From Mucilaginibacter inviolabilis (lineage in GTDB: Bacteria; Bacteroidota; Bacteroidia; Sphingobacteriales; Sphingobacteriaceae), in contig NZ_JAANAT010000001.1 of NCBI RefSeq assembly GCF_011089895.1, positions 3,100,001-3,164,000 on the forward strand: 64,000 nt of DNA, written 5' to 3'. Positions 17,983 through 25,727 of the stretch are shown here, piece by piece (position 1 is the first letter of the stretch; every line of letters starts with the position of its first letter). The notes under the pieces are model-generated. The model made no database searches. It was not told where the DNA came from and worked only from the letters and a program-made list of their open reading frames with translations. Position numbers and translations under genes: made by a program.

Positions 17983-18723
17983 TTATAAAGCTTCCTGTGT
18001 AATCACTATCTTATCACCCATTCTCACCTTAATATCAGATCCGGCAGCAAAAAATACCGATACAGGTTCTTTTTTCAGATAAGGCTCAAAGGCTTCACCA
18101 TAAAGTGCGGCAACATCTGCTTCAAACACGTAGGCTTTAACCGCACCAGTTTGCCAGGAGATATGCTCCACCTGATATTCCATCGTGCTCAGATCGGATA
18201 GCTTATTATACCCCCAATAATGCTCCAGGATAAATTCTTCGGCGCTACCGGGTTCAATATTTACTAATTGGTTATTCGCTGTGGCACCAAGCTTGTTCCA
18301 TTTACCTTTAAATTTCCATTCATACATAAATTCTGTATGTCCATCCTCGGTAAGAACAACTGAACTGCGCATGGGCATTGCGCTGTAATGTTCTTTATAT
18401 AAATTATTGGCGATGAGCGCTATCATGCTTTTGGGTACTATCTCGCTTACAAAAACGGCACCTCGTTTCCATTCATTACCGTTAAAATATCTTACATAAA
18501 AGCGCAGGTTTACCTCTTCAAAATTGATATGTCCTGGCCATTTGATCCCCAACACACGGGTATTAGCAAATACAAAACCTACCATACTTACCAATGCTTT
18601 TCCCTGCCACAGGTCAAGTTCGGTACCCGGAGGTGTATAGGAGTCTAAAACCTGAGAATCAATCTCGTAATTCAGCATCACCAGGTTTTTCCACTGCGCT
18701 TTCAGAAACTGACGTTTGGGCAT
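17983..18723 (-). CDS. DUF2071 (YqjF-like) family protein
   Basis: 246 residues, cytoplasmic. The N-terminus (FLKAQWKNLVMLNYEI, then LDLWQGKALVSMVGF) and the segment INFEEVNLRFYVR are typical of the DUF2071/YqjF family, related to acetoacetate decarboxylase folds. Function not established. Single gene, facing pabB across a REP-like repeat and separated from the M48 gene by 87 bp. Confidence 0.85.
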   Translation of the reverse strand: MPKRQFLKAQWKNLVMLNYEIDSQVLDSYTPPGTELDLWQGKALVSMVGFVFANTRVLGIKWPGHINFEEVNLRFYVRYFNGNEWKRGAVFVSEIVPKSMIALIANNLYKEHYSAMPMRSSVVLTEDGHTEFMYEWKFKGKWNKLGATANNQLVNIEPGSAEEFILEHYWGYNKLSDLSTMEYQVEHISWQTGAVKAYVFEADVAALYGEAFEPYLKKEPVSVFFAAGSDIKVRMGDKIVITQEAL

Positions 18724-18810
18724 GGTGATTGGAAAGTTAAGTAGTGAACGCTAAATAAATACCCTGCAAATTAAAAATTTATTCTAATTCACTATTCACC
18801 GCTCGCCATC

Positions 18811-19611
18811 TTATTGCTTGTAATATTTCATAGCTTCGGGTATTCTGTTCTGGATATCCTGTATCCGGGTTGCATCGGCAGGGTGAGTACTTAAGAGTTC
18901 GGGCTGGGCTCCGCCTTTATTCTGCGCGGCCATACGTTGCCAAAATGCTACAGCCTGGTGTGGATCGTAACCAGCCATGGCCATAAAGGTAAGCCCCAGG
19001 CGGTCTGCTTCAGACTCTTGATTACGCGAATATTTTAATAACAGCAGATTACCACCAACACCATAAAGCTGATTGATAATACCCTGCGTAGCCGACGACT
19101 GCCCGCCTGTAGCTACACCGACCGCGCCACCTACGCCCTGCACAGCCATTTGCTGTGAAATACGCTCTGCCGAATGCCGGGCTATAGCATGACCAATCTC
19201 ATGCCCCATAACCACAGCTAAATAAGCATCAGTATTGGCTACGGGCAACAAGCCACTGTATACGGCAACCTTACCGCCGGGCATACACCAGGCGTTTACT
19301 TCAGGGCTTTGTATCAGGTTAAATTCCCATTGAAAATTATATTGATTGGCATAACCATTCTGTTGCAGGTAACGCTCAATAGCCGCCGAAAGATTAGCAC
19401 CAATTCTTTTTATCCGTTGCGCATCGGCACCGCTGGTAATTACTTTTGTTTTAGGATCTGTTAGTAATTGCTTATAGCTTGCTGCGGCCGATTGGTTTAC
19501 GTCGGCATCACCTACCAGGCTTAGCTGCCGGCGGCCGGTTAATGGTACTGTTGAACAGGAATACAATGCAATGATCAATATCAGAGCAAATGCAGGTCTG
19601 AATTTTTTCAT
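18811..19611 (-). CDS. M48 family metallopeptidase, lipoprotein
   Basis: 266 residues. The N-terminus has a lipobox ending at Cys19 (ALYSC), so it is probably a lipid-anchored periplasmic protein. The zinc protease motif HEIGHAIARH is present with the third ligand expected in NQESEADRLGL. The family (BepA/LoiP-like) does quality control of outer-membrane proteins. It starts 5 bp after the plsY stop, so the two are cotranscribed. Confidence 0.9.
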   Translation of the reverse strand: MKKFRPAFALILIIALYSCSTVPLTGRRQLSLVGDADVNQSAAASYKQLLTDPKTKVITSGADAQRIKRIGANLSAAIERYLQQNGYANQYNFQWEFNLIQSPEVNAWCMPGGKVAVYSGLLPVANTDAYLAVVMGHEIGHAIARHSAERISQQMAVQGVGGAVGVATGGQSSATQGIINQLYGVGGNLLLLKYSRNQESEADRLGLTFMAMAGYDPHQAVAFWQRMAAQNKGGAQPELLSTHPADATRIQDIQNRIPEAMKYYKQ

Positions 19612-19616
19612 GATGA

Positions 19617-20264
19617 TCAGGTAGTTTTCTTCTTTAAAAAATTAACTTTCGACTCGGTGCCTTTTAGTAAGCGTTCGATATTCTTTTGGTGCGTTACCAA
19701 TATGAGCAAGCATATACACATACCATAAATAACTACCGATCGGATAGACGTAGGAAAAATAAACGAAACTCCGATAGGATATGTAAACGCTGCAGCTATA
19801 GAGCTAAGCGATACATAACGCGTAGTTAAAAGCACTATTACAAATACCAGAACACATAATAAAGCGGCATGCAAATGAATAGCCAAAATCATTCCAAATA
19901 GGGTAGCCACACCTTTTCCACCACGAAAACCTGCAAAAATCGGGAACAGGTGACCCATTACCGCAGCAATACCTAAAGCAAGCGCGTAATTGGTGTAAGC
20001 TATAGAATTAGACGGCCCGGTGGTTGATACACCGATAAAATAAGCCAGGTTGGTAGCCGTCCATCCTTTTAAAATATCCAGCAACATCACGGGTATACCG
20101 GCCTTTTTACCCAACACCCTGAAAGTATTAGTTGCCCCGGCATTTCCGCTGCCATACTCACGAACATCAATATCATAAAAAGCCAGCCCTATCCAAACGG
20201 CTGTAGGTATAGACCCGCAGAGATAAGCCAGAATGAGTGCTGAAACTGAATAAACGGTAATCAT
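19617..20264 (-). CDS. plsY: glycerol-3-phosphate acyltransferase PlsY
   Basis: 215 residues, multi-pass inner-membrane protein. Conserved PlsY motifs are visible: AYLCGSIPTA at the first helix, REYGSGNAGATNTFRVLG, and FRGGKGVATLFG. It uses acyl-phosphate to acylate glycerol-3-phosphate, giving lysophosphatidic acid. plsX is not nearby. First gene of an operon with the M48 protease. Confidence 0.95.
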   Translation of the reverse strand: MITVYSVSALILAYLCGSIPTAVWIGLAFYDIDVREYGSGNAGATNTFRVLGKKAGIPVMLLDILKGWTATNLAYFIGVSTTGPSNSIAYTNYALALGIAAVMGHLFPIFAGFRGGKGVATLFGMILAIHLHAALLCVLVFVIVLLTTRYVSLSSIAAAFTYPIGVSFIFPTSIRSVVIYGMCICLLILVTHQKNIERLLKGTESKVNFLKKKTT

Positions 20265-20614
20265 TTCCCTGCAATATTACGAAATTGATATGGTAACTAA
20301 AGCCGAAACTCTAAATACTCAGGTAAATCGCCTTTAAAAGTTTCAAGCTAACTAAATTTGGTTAAACATTACAACCTGTACGTATTTAGTGAGCATAAAT
20401 ACGCCCTCACAATTAGTAATAATACACACTTAATTTTAAAGCACCCTGGTCATACTTCATTAACCATCTGCAAATCGCCCGTACAGATATTATCCTCAAT
20501 TGTGAATAATCAATAATTTGATTACTAAAAATTTGCAGCTAATTTTAAAAAGCCTAAGCCTTAATTGCATTTACCGAAAAAACATCATTAACCGAAAACC
20601 TTAAAACTAAAAAA
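20265..20614. other. 350-bp intergenic region upstream of the RiPP precursor
   Basis: No coding region seen. AT-rich. It holds one TAAATTTG promoter-like box (20353-20360, plus strand), which would leave a long ~250-nt leader before the precursor ATG. No riboswitch was recognised. Confidence 0.5.
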
Positions 20615-20827
20615 ATGGAAAAGAAAATGAGACTGGCAGGCCTTGAGGGCAAACTGAGCCGAATTGAAATGAGCAAAATTAATGGAGGAAATGTAGCAGC
20701 GGTTAGCTGTCAATGTACAGATAACCTGGGCCGTGTATGGTCTGTTCCAGCATCTGATTGTTTAACCTCTTGTTTTTCTGCCTGTGCGGCTTCATCGCCA
20801 GGCGGCAGGATGAAATCATGCCATTGA
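20615..20827 (+). CDS. RiPP precursor peptide (TIGR04149-like leader, six-Cys core)
   Basis: 70 residues. Residues 1-25 (GLEGKLSRIEMSKINGG) match the leader type of Bacteroidota natural-product precursors: a basic N-terminus, the L-SRxEMxKI motif and a double-glycine cleavage site at Gly24-Gly25. The 45-residue core has six cysteines (32, 34, 49, 53, 57, 69), including a C-x3-C-x3-C block, plus many Ser and Thr. Peptides of this class are cut and exported by C39-peptidase ABC transporters and may be modified by rSAM or lanthionine enzymes. None of these is in the flanking genes (plsY, nadC), so processing must happen in trans. An A-rich stretch, not a Shine-Dalgarno, precedes the ATG. Confidence 0.75.
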   Translation: MEKKMRLAGLEGKLSRIEMSKINGGNVAAVSCQCTDNLGRVWSVPASDCLTSCFSACAASSPGGRMKSCH

Positions 20828-20860
20828 GGTATGCCAATGGTTTTTAAAAACTAAATCTGG

Positions 20861-20902
20861 ATTTAGTCTGAGGTTGATAACATCATCAACCTCAGACTAA
20901 AT
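20861..20902. terminator. 18-bp perfect hairpin after the RiPP gene
   Basis: Bases 20861-20878 pair perfectly with 20885-20902 around a 6-nt loop, 33 bp after the stop codon. The tail is AT-rich but lacks a clean T run. Likely terminator or 3' stabiliser; the next gene (nadC) is convergent. Confidence 0.75.
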
Positions 20903-20988
20903 ATTATAAAATTGCTATGGCATGAAATATTAAATGCTAAACCTTAGGCATTAAATCTAAACGATAAAGCATTTCTTACTTCAGGAGC

Positions 20989-21831
20989 TTAAATAGCTTT
21001 AAGACTTAGATCGAGGCTTTTAATGGAGTGCGTTAGCGCGCCAACCGATATATAATCAACTCCACACTCTGCATAACCACGTATATTATCAATGGTTATA
21101 CCACCGGATGCTTCGGTAATAAATCGACCCTGGATAACATCAACGGCTTGCTTCAGGTCGGCAAAGTTAAAGTTATCTAATAGTATACGGTTCACATGAC
21201 CTGCTTGCAATACCTGATCAAGCTCATCCAGGTTACGTACTTCTATTTCGATAGCCAGTTTTTTGTTATGATCAATAAGATACTGATTGGCTCTTTCAAT
21301 AGCCTGTCTTATACCCCCGGCATAATCAACATGATTATCTTTAATCAGTATCATATCATACAAGCCAAAACGATGGTTAACTCCTCCGCCAATTCGTACC
21401 GCCCATTTTTCAAGGTAACGCATGCCCGGAGTAGTTTTACGGGTATCCAAAACTTTGGTATGGGTATCCTTTAACAAATCAACTATCTGGCGTGTTTTGG
21501 TGGCAATGCCCGACATGCGCTGCATACAGTTCAGTACCAAACGCTCGGCCTTTAAAATACTTTGAGAATTGCCCTCCACCTCAAAAGCCACATCTTTCGG
21601 CTTTATAACGGCGCCATCATTCAAAAACACGTTTACTTTAAGATTGGCATCAACTACCTTAAAAATTTCCAATGCCAGTTCAACTCCGGCCAGTATTCCT
21701 TCGTCTTTTACCAGGAGTTTTGCTTTACCGGTGCTATCGGAAGGAATGGTTGATAAAGAAGTATGGTCGCCATCACCAACATCTTCTTTTAAAGCCTCAA
21801 TTATAAAATGGTGTATTAGTTCCTTATCCAA
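20989..21831 (-). CDS. nadC: nicotinate-nucleotide diphosphorylase (carboxylating)
   Basis: 280 residues, quinolinate phosphoribosyltransferase. EDVGDGDHTSL at the N-terminus, RLVLNCMQRMSGIAT, DTRKTTPGMRYLEKWAV and GGGVNHRFGLYDMILIKDNH are family signatures. It makes nicotinate mononucleotide from quinolinate and PRPP in NAD synthesis. The start is TTG at 21831: an in-frame stop lies just upstream and no ATG fits, and the promoter box TACTTTTG is 20 nt upstream. nadA and nadB are not adjacent; nadK is elsewhere in the window (59442). Confidence 0.93.
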   Translation of the reverse strand: MDKELIHHFIIEALKEDVGDGDHTSLSTIPSDSTGKAKLLVKDEGILAGVELALEIFKVVDANLKVNVFLNDGAVIKPKDVAFEVEGNSQSILKAERLVLNCMQRMSGIATKTRQIVDLLKDTHTKVLDTRKTTPGMRYLEKWAVRIGGGVNHRFGLYDMILIKDNHVDYAGGIRQAIERANQYLIDHNKKLAIEIEVRNLDELDQVLQAGHVNRILLDNFNFADLKQAVDVIQGRFITEASGGITIDNIRGYAECGVDYISVGALTHSIKSLDLSLKAI

Positions 21832-21851
21832 GAGTATTAACTTTTAAAGCT

Positions 21852-21859
21852 CAAAAGTA
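21852..21859 (-). promoter_or_regulatory. TAnnTTTG -7 box upstream of nadC
   Basis: Minus-strand TACTTTTG, 20 nt before the TTG start; it supports that start. Confidence 0.45.
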
Positions 21860-21883
21860 ACAACATTTTGCAGATTTTTTTGA

Positions 21884-21973
21884 TGTCCACGGTCAATGGT
21901 CAATAGACCATAGTAAATAATAGTTTGTTTTCAGGATTTATCATGGACTATAGACCATCGACTATGAACTATA
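21884..21973. repeat. imperfect inverted repeat, word family F (ATGGTCAATAGACC)
   Basis: The left half repeats GGTCAATGGTC words; the right half has GGACTATAGACCATCGACTA, partly complementary to it. A related element is at 60343-60430. It fills the gap between nadC and the DUF4783 gene. Confidence 0.6.
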
Positions 21974-21975
21974 AA

Positions 21976-22371
21976 TCACTTCACTTTTTCGTTTTCAATA
22001 CGAAGTTCAATAATTGACATTTTCCCCCCGGCGTCCTTTAAGGTAAAGGCAACGCGGTATAACCCGGTATCGGTAGTTAAAATAAATACACCAAAACGAT
22101 AATTGGCGCTTGAGTTTACTTTATGCAGTAATTTGATGTTTTTGGGTTTGTTTTTTGAGAAAAACTTATCCAGTATTAATGAAGCCTGCGTCTGCGAGTA
22201 AATATTCTCCTCCTCCATTAGCGTTACCTCTACGCTGGAGGCAAATAACTTGGCTAATTCTTTAGTATTACCTTGTTTTATAAGGTTAGCCACATCATCT
22301 ATCGGATCGGCCGGGGTAAAGCCAGGCAAAAGAAATAGTATAATAAACGACGACAGACAAACCAGTTTCAT
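21976..22371 (-). CDS. DUF4783 domain protein, secreted
   Basis: 131 residues from the ATG at 22371, which gives a signal peptide (MKLVCLSSFIILFLLPGFTPA); the open frame upstream adds 24 unlikely residues. The mature part (IDDVANLIKQGNTKELAKLF, then a strand-rich half) matches the small NTF2-like DUF4783 family of Bacteroidota. Function unknown; probably periplasmic. Divergent from gpmI. Confidence 0.8.
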   Translation of the reverse strand: MKLVCLSSFIILFLLPGFTPADPIDDVANLIKQGNTKELAKLFASSVEVTLMEEENIYSQTQASLILDKFFSKNKPKNIKLLHKVNSSANYRFGVFILTTDTGLYRVAFTLKDAGGKMSIIELRIENEKVK

Positions 22372-22547
22372 ATAATTAATTAATAAACAGAATTCTAAAC
22401 AACACGGATTATTAATGGAATCAACGGGGTTATTGACTTTCAAATAAGATATAACTGTTTTTACACGTAATTATTATCAAACCGAGACATAGTATATTCC
22501 GCACATCGAAATTAAAAAAATAATCATATAAAGTACAGCGTTGCCTT

Positions 22548-22555
22548 TATATTTG
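22548..22555 (+). promoter_or_regulatory. TAnnTTTG -7 box 4 nt before the gpmI GTG
   Basis: TATATTTG ends at 22555 and the GTG start is at 22560, leaving CGAT between. It predicts a leaderless mRNA. Confidence 0.5.
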
Positions 22556-22559
22556 CGAT

Positions 22560-24083
22560 GTGGAAAATCAAAAAAAACTCGCATTAATTATTCTTGATGG
22601 CTGGGGTTATGGCCGTAACGACCAGTCGAACGCTATACTTGCCGCAAATACGCCTTTTGTTGATGGTTTATTGCAGCAATACCCAAATTCAAAACTGGAA
22701 GCATCCGGAACCGCCGTAGGCTTACCTGCCGGGCAAATGGGCAACTCAGAAGTGGGGCACATGAACCTGGGTGCCGGCCGTATAGTTTACCAGGAACTAG
22801 GGCGCATCCATAAAGCTGTTGACGATAACGAACTGCCAACCATACCGGTATTGAAAGATGCTTTTGAATATGCCAAACAAAACAATCGCGATGTGCACTT
22901 CATCGGTCTGGTATCTGATGGCGGGGTTCACTCCCACATCAGGCACGTAAAGGGTTTGTGCGATGCCGCAAAGCAACTGGAGGTTAAAAATGTATACATC
23001 CATGCTTTTTTGGATGGTCGTGATACGGATCCTAAATCAGGATTGGGCTTTGTTGCAGATCTGGAACAATATATAGAAGGATCTGATGCAAAAATTGCCT
23101 CAGCTATTGGCAGATATTACGCCATGGACCGTGATAACCGTTGGGAAAGAGTAAAACTGGCCTATGACCTCCTGGTTAATGGCGAGGGCGAAGCAACTCA
23201 GCACATTACTGACGCGATCAAAAAATCATACGACGAAGGTGTTACCGATGAATTTATAAAGCCGGTTGTTCGGGTTGATGCGGATGGCAAACCATTGGCC
23301 GTTATAAAAGATGGCGATGTGGTGATCTGCTTTAACTTCCGTACAGACAGAGGCCGCGAGATCAGCATAGCCTTAACGCAGAAATCGTTTCCTGAATATA
23401 ATCTTCACCCGCTGGCTATCCGCTATATCACCATGACTCCATACGACGAGACGTTTAAGAACGTACAGGTGGTGTTTAACAAAGAAGATTTGACCAAAAC
23501 TTTGGGTGAGATTTTGCAAAATGCCGGCAAAACACAGATCAGAATAGCCGAAACCGAGAAATACCCACACGTGACATTCTTCTTTTCGGGAGGCCGCGAA
23601 AAAGAATTTGATAATGAGAAACGCTTACTTGCACCATCGCCAAAAGTAGCTACTTATGATCTTCAGCCCGAAATGAATGCGGCAGGTATCCGTGATGCTA
23701 TCATCCCCGAGTTGGAAAGCGGCTGGCCTGATTTTGTTTGTCTTAACTTCGCTAATACCGATATGGTTGGCCATACGGGTGTTTTCAGCGCCGTAGTTAA
23801 GGCTGCCGAAACCGCCGACGCCTGCACCAAAGCCGTGGTTGAAGCAGGACTGGCTAATGGTTATTCCTTCATTATCCTGGCCGATCATGGCAATGCCGAT
23901 TATATGATCAATGAAGATGGTTCGCCCAATACGGCGCATACCACCAACCTGGTGCCTTGTATTATTATTGATAAAGACGTTAAACAAGTAAAGGATGGTA
24001 AACTGGGCGATGTTGCTCCCACCATCTTAAGTATACTAGGCGTAGCTATCCCTGCGGAAATGACCGGGAATGTATTGGTATAA
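22560..24083 (+). CDS. gpmI: 2,3-bisphosphoglycerate-independent phosphoglycerate mutase
   Basis: 507 residues, alkaline-phosphatase superfamily. The phosphorylated serine is Ser63 in GQMGNSEVGHMNLG. Metal ligands are visible in ILDGWGYG, NFANTDMVGHTG and LADHGNADYM. It interconverts 3- and 2-phosphoglycerate in glycolysis and gluconeogenesis, needing manganese. The start is GTG; an ATG two bases earlier is in another frame. The 3' end overlaps the next gene by 14 bp, so the two are translationally coupled. Confidence 0.95.
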   Translation: MENQKKLALIILDGWGYGRNDQSNAILAANTPFVDGLLQQYPNSKLEASGTAVGLPAGQMGNSEVGHMNLGAGRIVYQELGRIHKAVDDNELPTIPVLKDAFEYAKQNNRDVHFIGLVSDGGVHSHIRHVKGLCDAAKQLEVKNVYIHAFLDGRDTDPKSGLGFVADLEQYIEGSDAKIASAIGRYYAMDRDNRWERVKLAYDLLVNGEGEATQHITDAIKKSYDEGVTDEFIKPVVRVDADGKPLAVIKDGDVVICFNFRTDRGREISIALTQKSFPEYNLHPLAIRYITMTPYDETFKNVQVVFNKEDLTKTLGEILQNAGKTQIRIAETEKYPHVTFFFSGGREKEFDNEKRLLAPSPKVATYDLQPEMNAAGIRDAIIPELESGWPDFVCLNFANTDMVGHTGVFSAVVKAAETADACTKAVVEAGLANGYSFIILADHGNADYMINEDGSPNTAHTTNLVPCIIIDKDVKQVKDGKLGDVAPTILSILGVAIPAEMTGNVLV

Positions 24084-24630
24084 ATTAAAATTATCACCCA
24101 TAACCGCTTTTTTAGGCGGTATCATGCTGATATCCGGCTTGCCATCATGCAGGCCGGATATCAAGCAAAGCGGTGCTGTATTAAAATATGTGGATATCAG
24201 CGGCTTTTTCAAAGCTGACACCGCAAAACTCACCAAACTAAATCCGCTGGTTAATAAAACCGTAACCCATAATGGTGTAACGGAAAATAAAACCCTGCAT
24301 ATTACCAATTGGGGACAGGAATTAAACCTGTTTATCCAATCAGATATTAACCGGCCAGCCTGGAAAAACAGCTACAAAATTCAAACTACTGACAGTTTAA
24401 TAGTATACCAGGCCAAATACCCTGATCTGCGCACCACCCGCATCGTGATCAAAAAAGAAGGCAACAAAATAAAATGGGTGCTCATTTTTAATCATACCAA
24501 AAACCTCCTGTATGAAACCCGCGAAAAATTAAGTTATTTCCCCGATTCAGCCTACCTGATCGAAAAATGGCAGCACGTAAAATTAATGGGGCTCAACAAT
24601 TACCGCATCGAGGGGATTTTGAAAAAATAG
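24070..24630 (+). CDS. hypothetical lipoprotein coupled to gpmI
   Basis: 186 residues, family not recognised. The N-terminus is basic, then hydrophobic, ending in SGLPSC, a plausible lipobox, so the mature protein would be a lipid-anchored protein with a small strand-rich domain. Its ATG lies inside the gpmI 3' end (14-bp overlap). Overlap implies cotranscription and probably coupled translation, but no functional link with glycolysis can be deduced. Followed by a family A inverted repeat. Confidence 0.7.
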   Translation: MYWYKLKLSPITAFLGGIMLISGLPSCRPDIKQSGAVLKYVDISGFFKADTAKLTKLNPLVNKTVTHNGVTENKTLHITNWGQELNLFIQSDINRPAWKNSYKIQTTDSLIVYQAKYPDLRTTRIVIKKEGNKIKWVLIFNHTKNLLYETREKLSYFPDSAYLIEKWQHVKLMGLNNYRIEGILKK

Positions 24631-24710
24631 CATCAAGTATCAAGACACTAGCTTCATTATGATATCAGGAATTTAAAATCTTGATACTTGATACTAACTA
24701 CTTGATACCA
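24629..24710. repeat. inverted repeat, word family A (ATCAAGTA), copy 3
   Basis: A shorter left arm (24629-24646) and a right arm (24679-24709) nearly identical to those in the beta-oxidation cluster 20 kb away. It sits between convergent stops. Confidence 0.8.
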
Positions 24711-24716
24711 AAAAAA

Positions 24717-25358
24717 TTAATGGCGGGCCACAGTTGCGCTGTTTACCTGTGATAGTTTATCTTTTGACTGATCGATCAGATTGGCGATATCCGTTCTTCC
24801 GGGGTTATCATTCAGTACTTTTTCAAGATCGGTTATACACGCTTTCAGAGAATTGATTCCTCTTGCCCGGTCATAAAAATGTGAGCTGTTTTGCAATTTG
24901 AACAATCCATAATCACGATAGGCAAGGCCTCTGTTTTGGTAGAATTTACTATCATTAGGATCACTGTTGATAGATATAGCTTTGGTAAGGTCAACAATGG
25001 CTCCTAGCAAGTACAATTCCTTATCTGCCGGAGATGTTTGATTATCCTTCCCAAGAAAGCTTTTTGCCCTGGCCCGGTAATAATAGGCAGAAGCATCTGC
25101 TGGTTTTATGGCAATAACACGGGTATAGGCAGCTATTGATTTTTTATAATTATCACTATGGTAATACGAGTATCCCAGCATCCAGAGCGCATTGGCATTG
25201 GTTGAATCTGTGATACAAGCCTTTTCCAGGTGTGATATAGCCGATCTGAAATCGCCATCCATCAGTGCCTGCTGGCCCATTTTTACATAGGCGCTTTGAG
25301 CCACAGCCGATTCAAGCGAGGATATAATCAGGAAAGATACGATGACCGATAACTTCAT
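24717..25358 (-). CDS. tetratricopeptide repeat protein, secreted
   Basis: 213 residues. Signal peptide MKLSVIVSFLIISSLESAVAQS, then TPR units: AYVKMGQQALMDGDFRSAI, ANALWMLGYSYYHSDNYKKSI, and ASAYYYRARAKSFLG, followed by a less regular fourth helix pair (FYQNRGLAYRDYGLF). Probably a periplasmic scaffold; partner unknown. Divergent from lon with a long AT-rich gap. Confidence 0.85.
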   Translation of the reverse strand: MKLSVIVSFLIISSLESAVAQSAYVKMGQQALMDGDFRSAISHLEKACITDSTNANALWMLGYSYYHSDNYKKSIAAYTRVIAIKPADASAYYYRARAKSFLGKDNQTSPADKELYLLGAIVDLTKAISINSDPNDSKFYQNRGLAYRDYGLFKLQNSSHFYDRARGINSLKACITDLEKVLNDNPGRTDIANLIDQSKDKLSQVNSATVARH

Positions 25359-25727
25359 TAGCGATTAATAGTGAAACAGAAACGGTATAACATTAACTAC
25401 CATTATATCGAATTATTATGCCAAAAAGCATTTTTCTTCAAAAAAAATGTCCTTTTAAAAAAATTCCAGAAGGCTATAGTATGACTTTTTTTCATATTTA
25501 TCAATAAATTCTTATTTAATTAGTAAACTTATAAGTCATTTATATTAAACAAATAAGCAAACCATTACCCTGCCATATTGCTTGTTAAGCATTATTACCA
25601 TAACTTGGCACAGCTCTTGAAACATAGGTAGCAACAAGTAATAACCGCAGTTTTACCTGTATTTAACGGCTTGATGATGATACAGGCTGACAACATGACG
25701 GTTTTATCTATATATAAAATATAATTA
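25359..25727. other. 369-bp intergenic region upstream of lon
   Basis: No gene seen. AT-rich. The only motif noted is a sigma-54-like site at 25606-25620. No TAnnTTTG box was found close to the lon ATG. Confidence 0.5.
25606..25620 (+). promoter_or_regulatory. possible sigma-54 promoter upstream of lon
   Basis: TGGCAC-N5-TTGA matches the RpoN consensus TGGCAC-N5-TTGC except for the last base; GG and the downstream G are correctly spaced (10 bases between). The predicted start would be about 95 nt before the lon ATG. Confidence 0.35.

Noticed and set aside
20265..20614. Riboswitch or second RiPP precursor before the precursor gene
   Set aside because: No conserved fold, no GG-type leader and no open frame of note were found.
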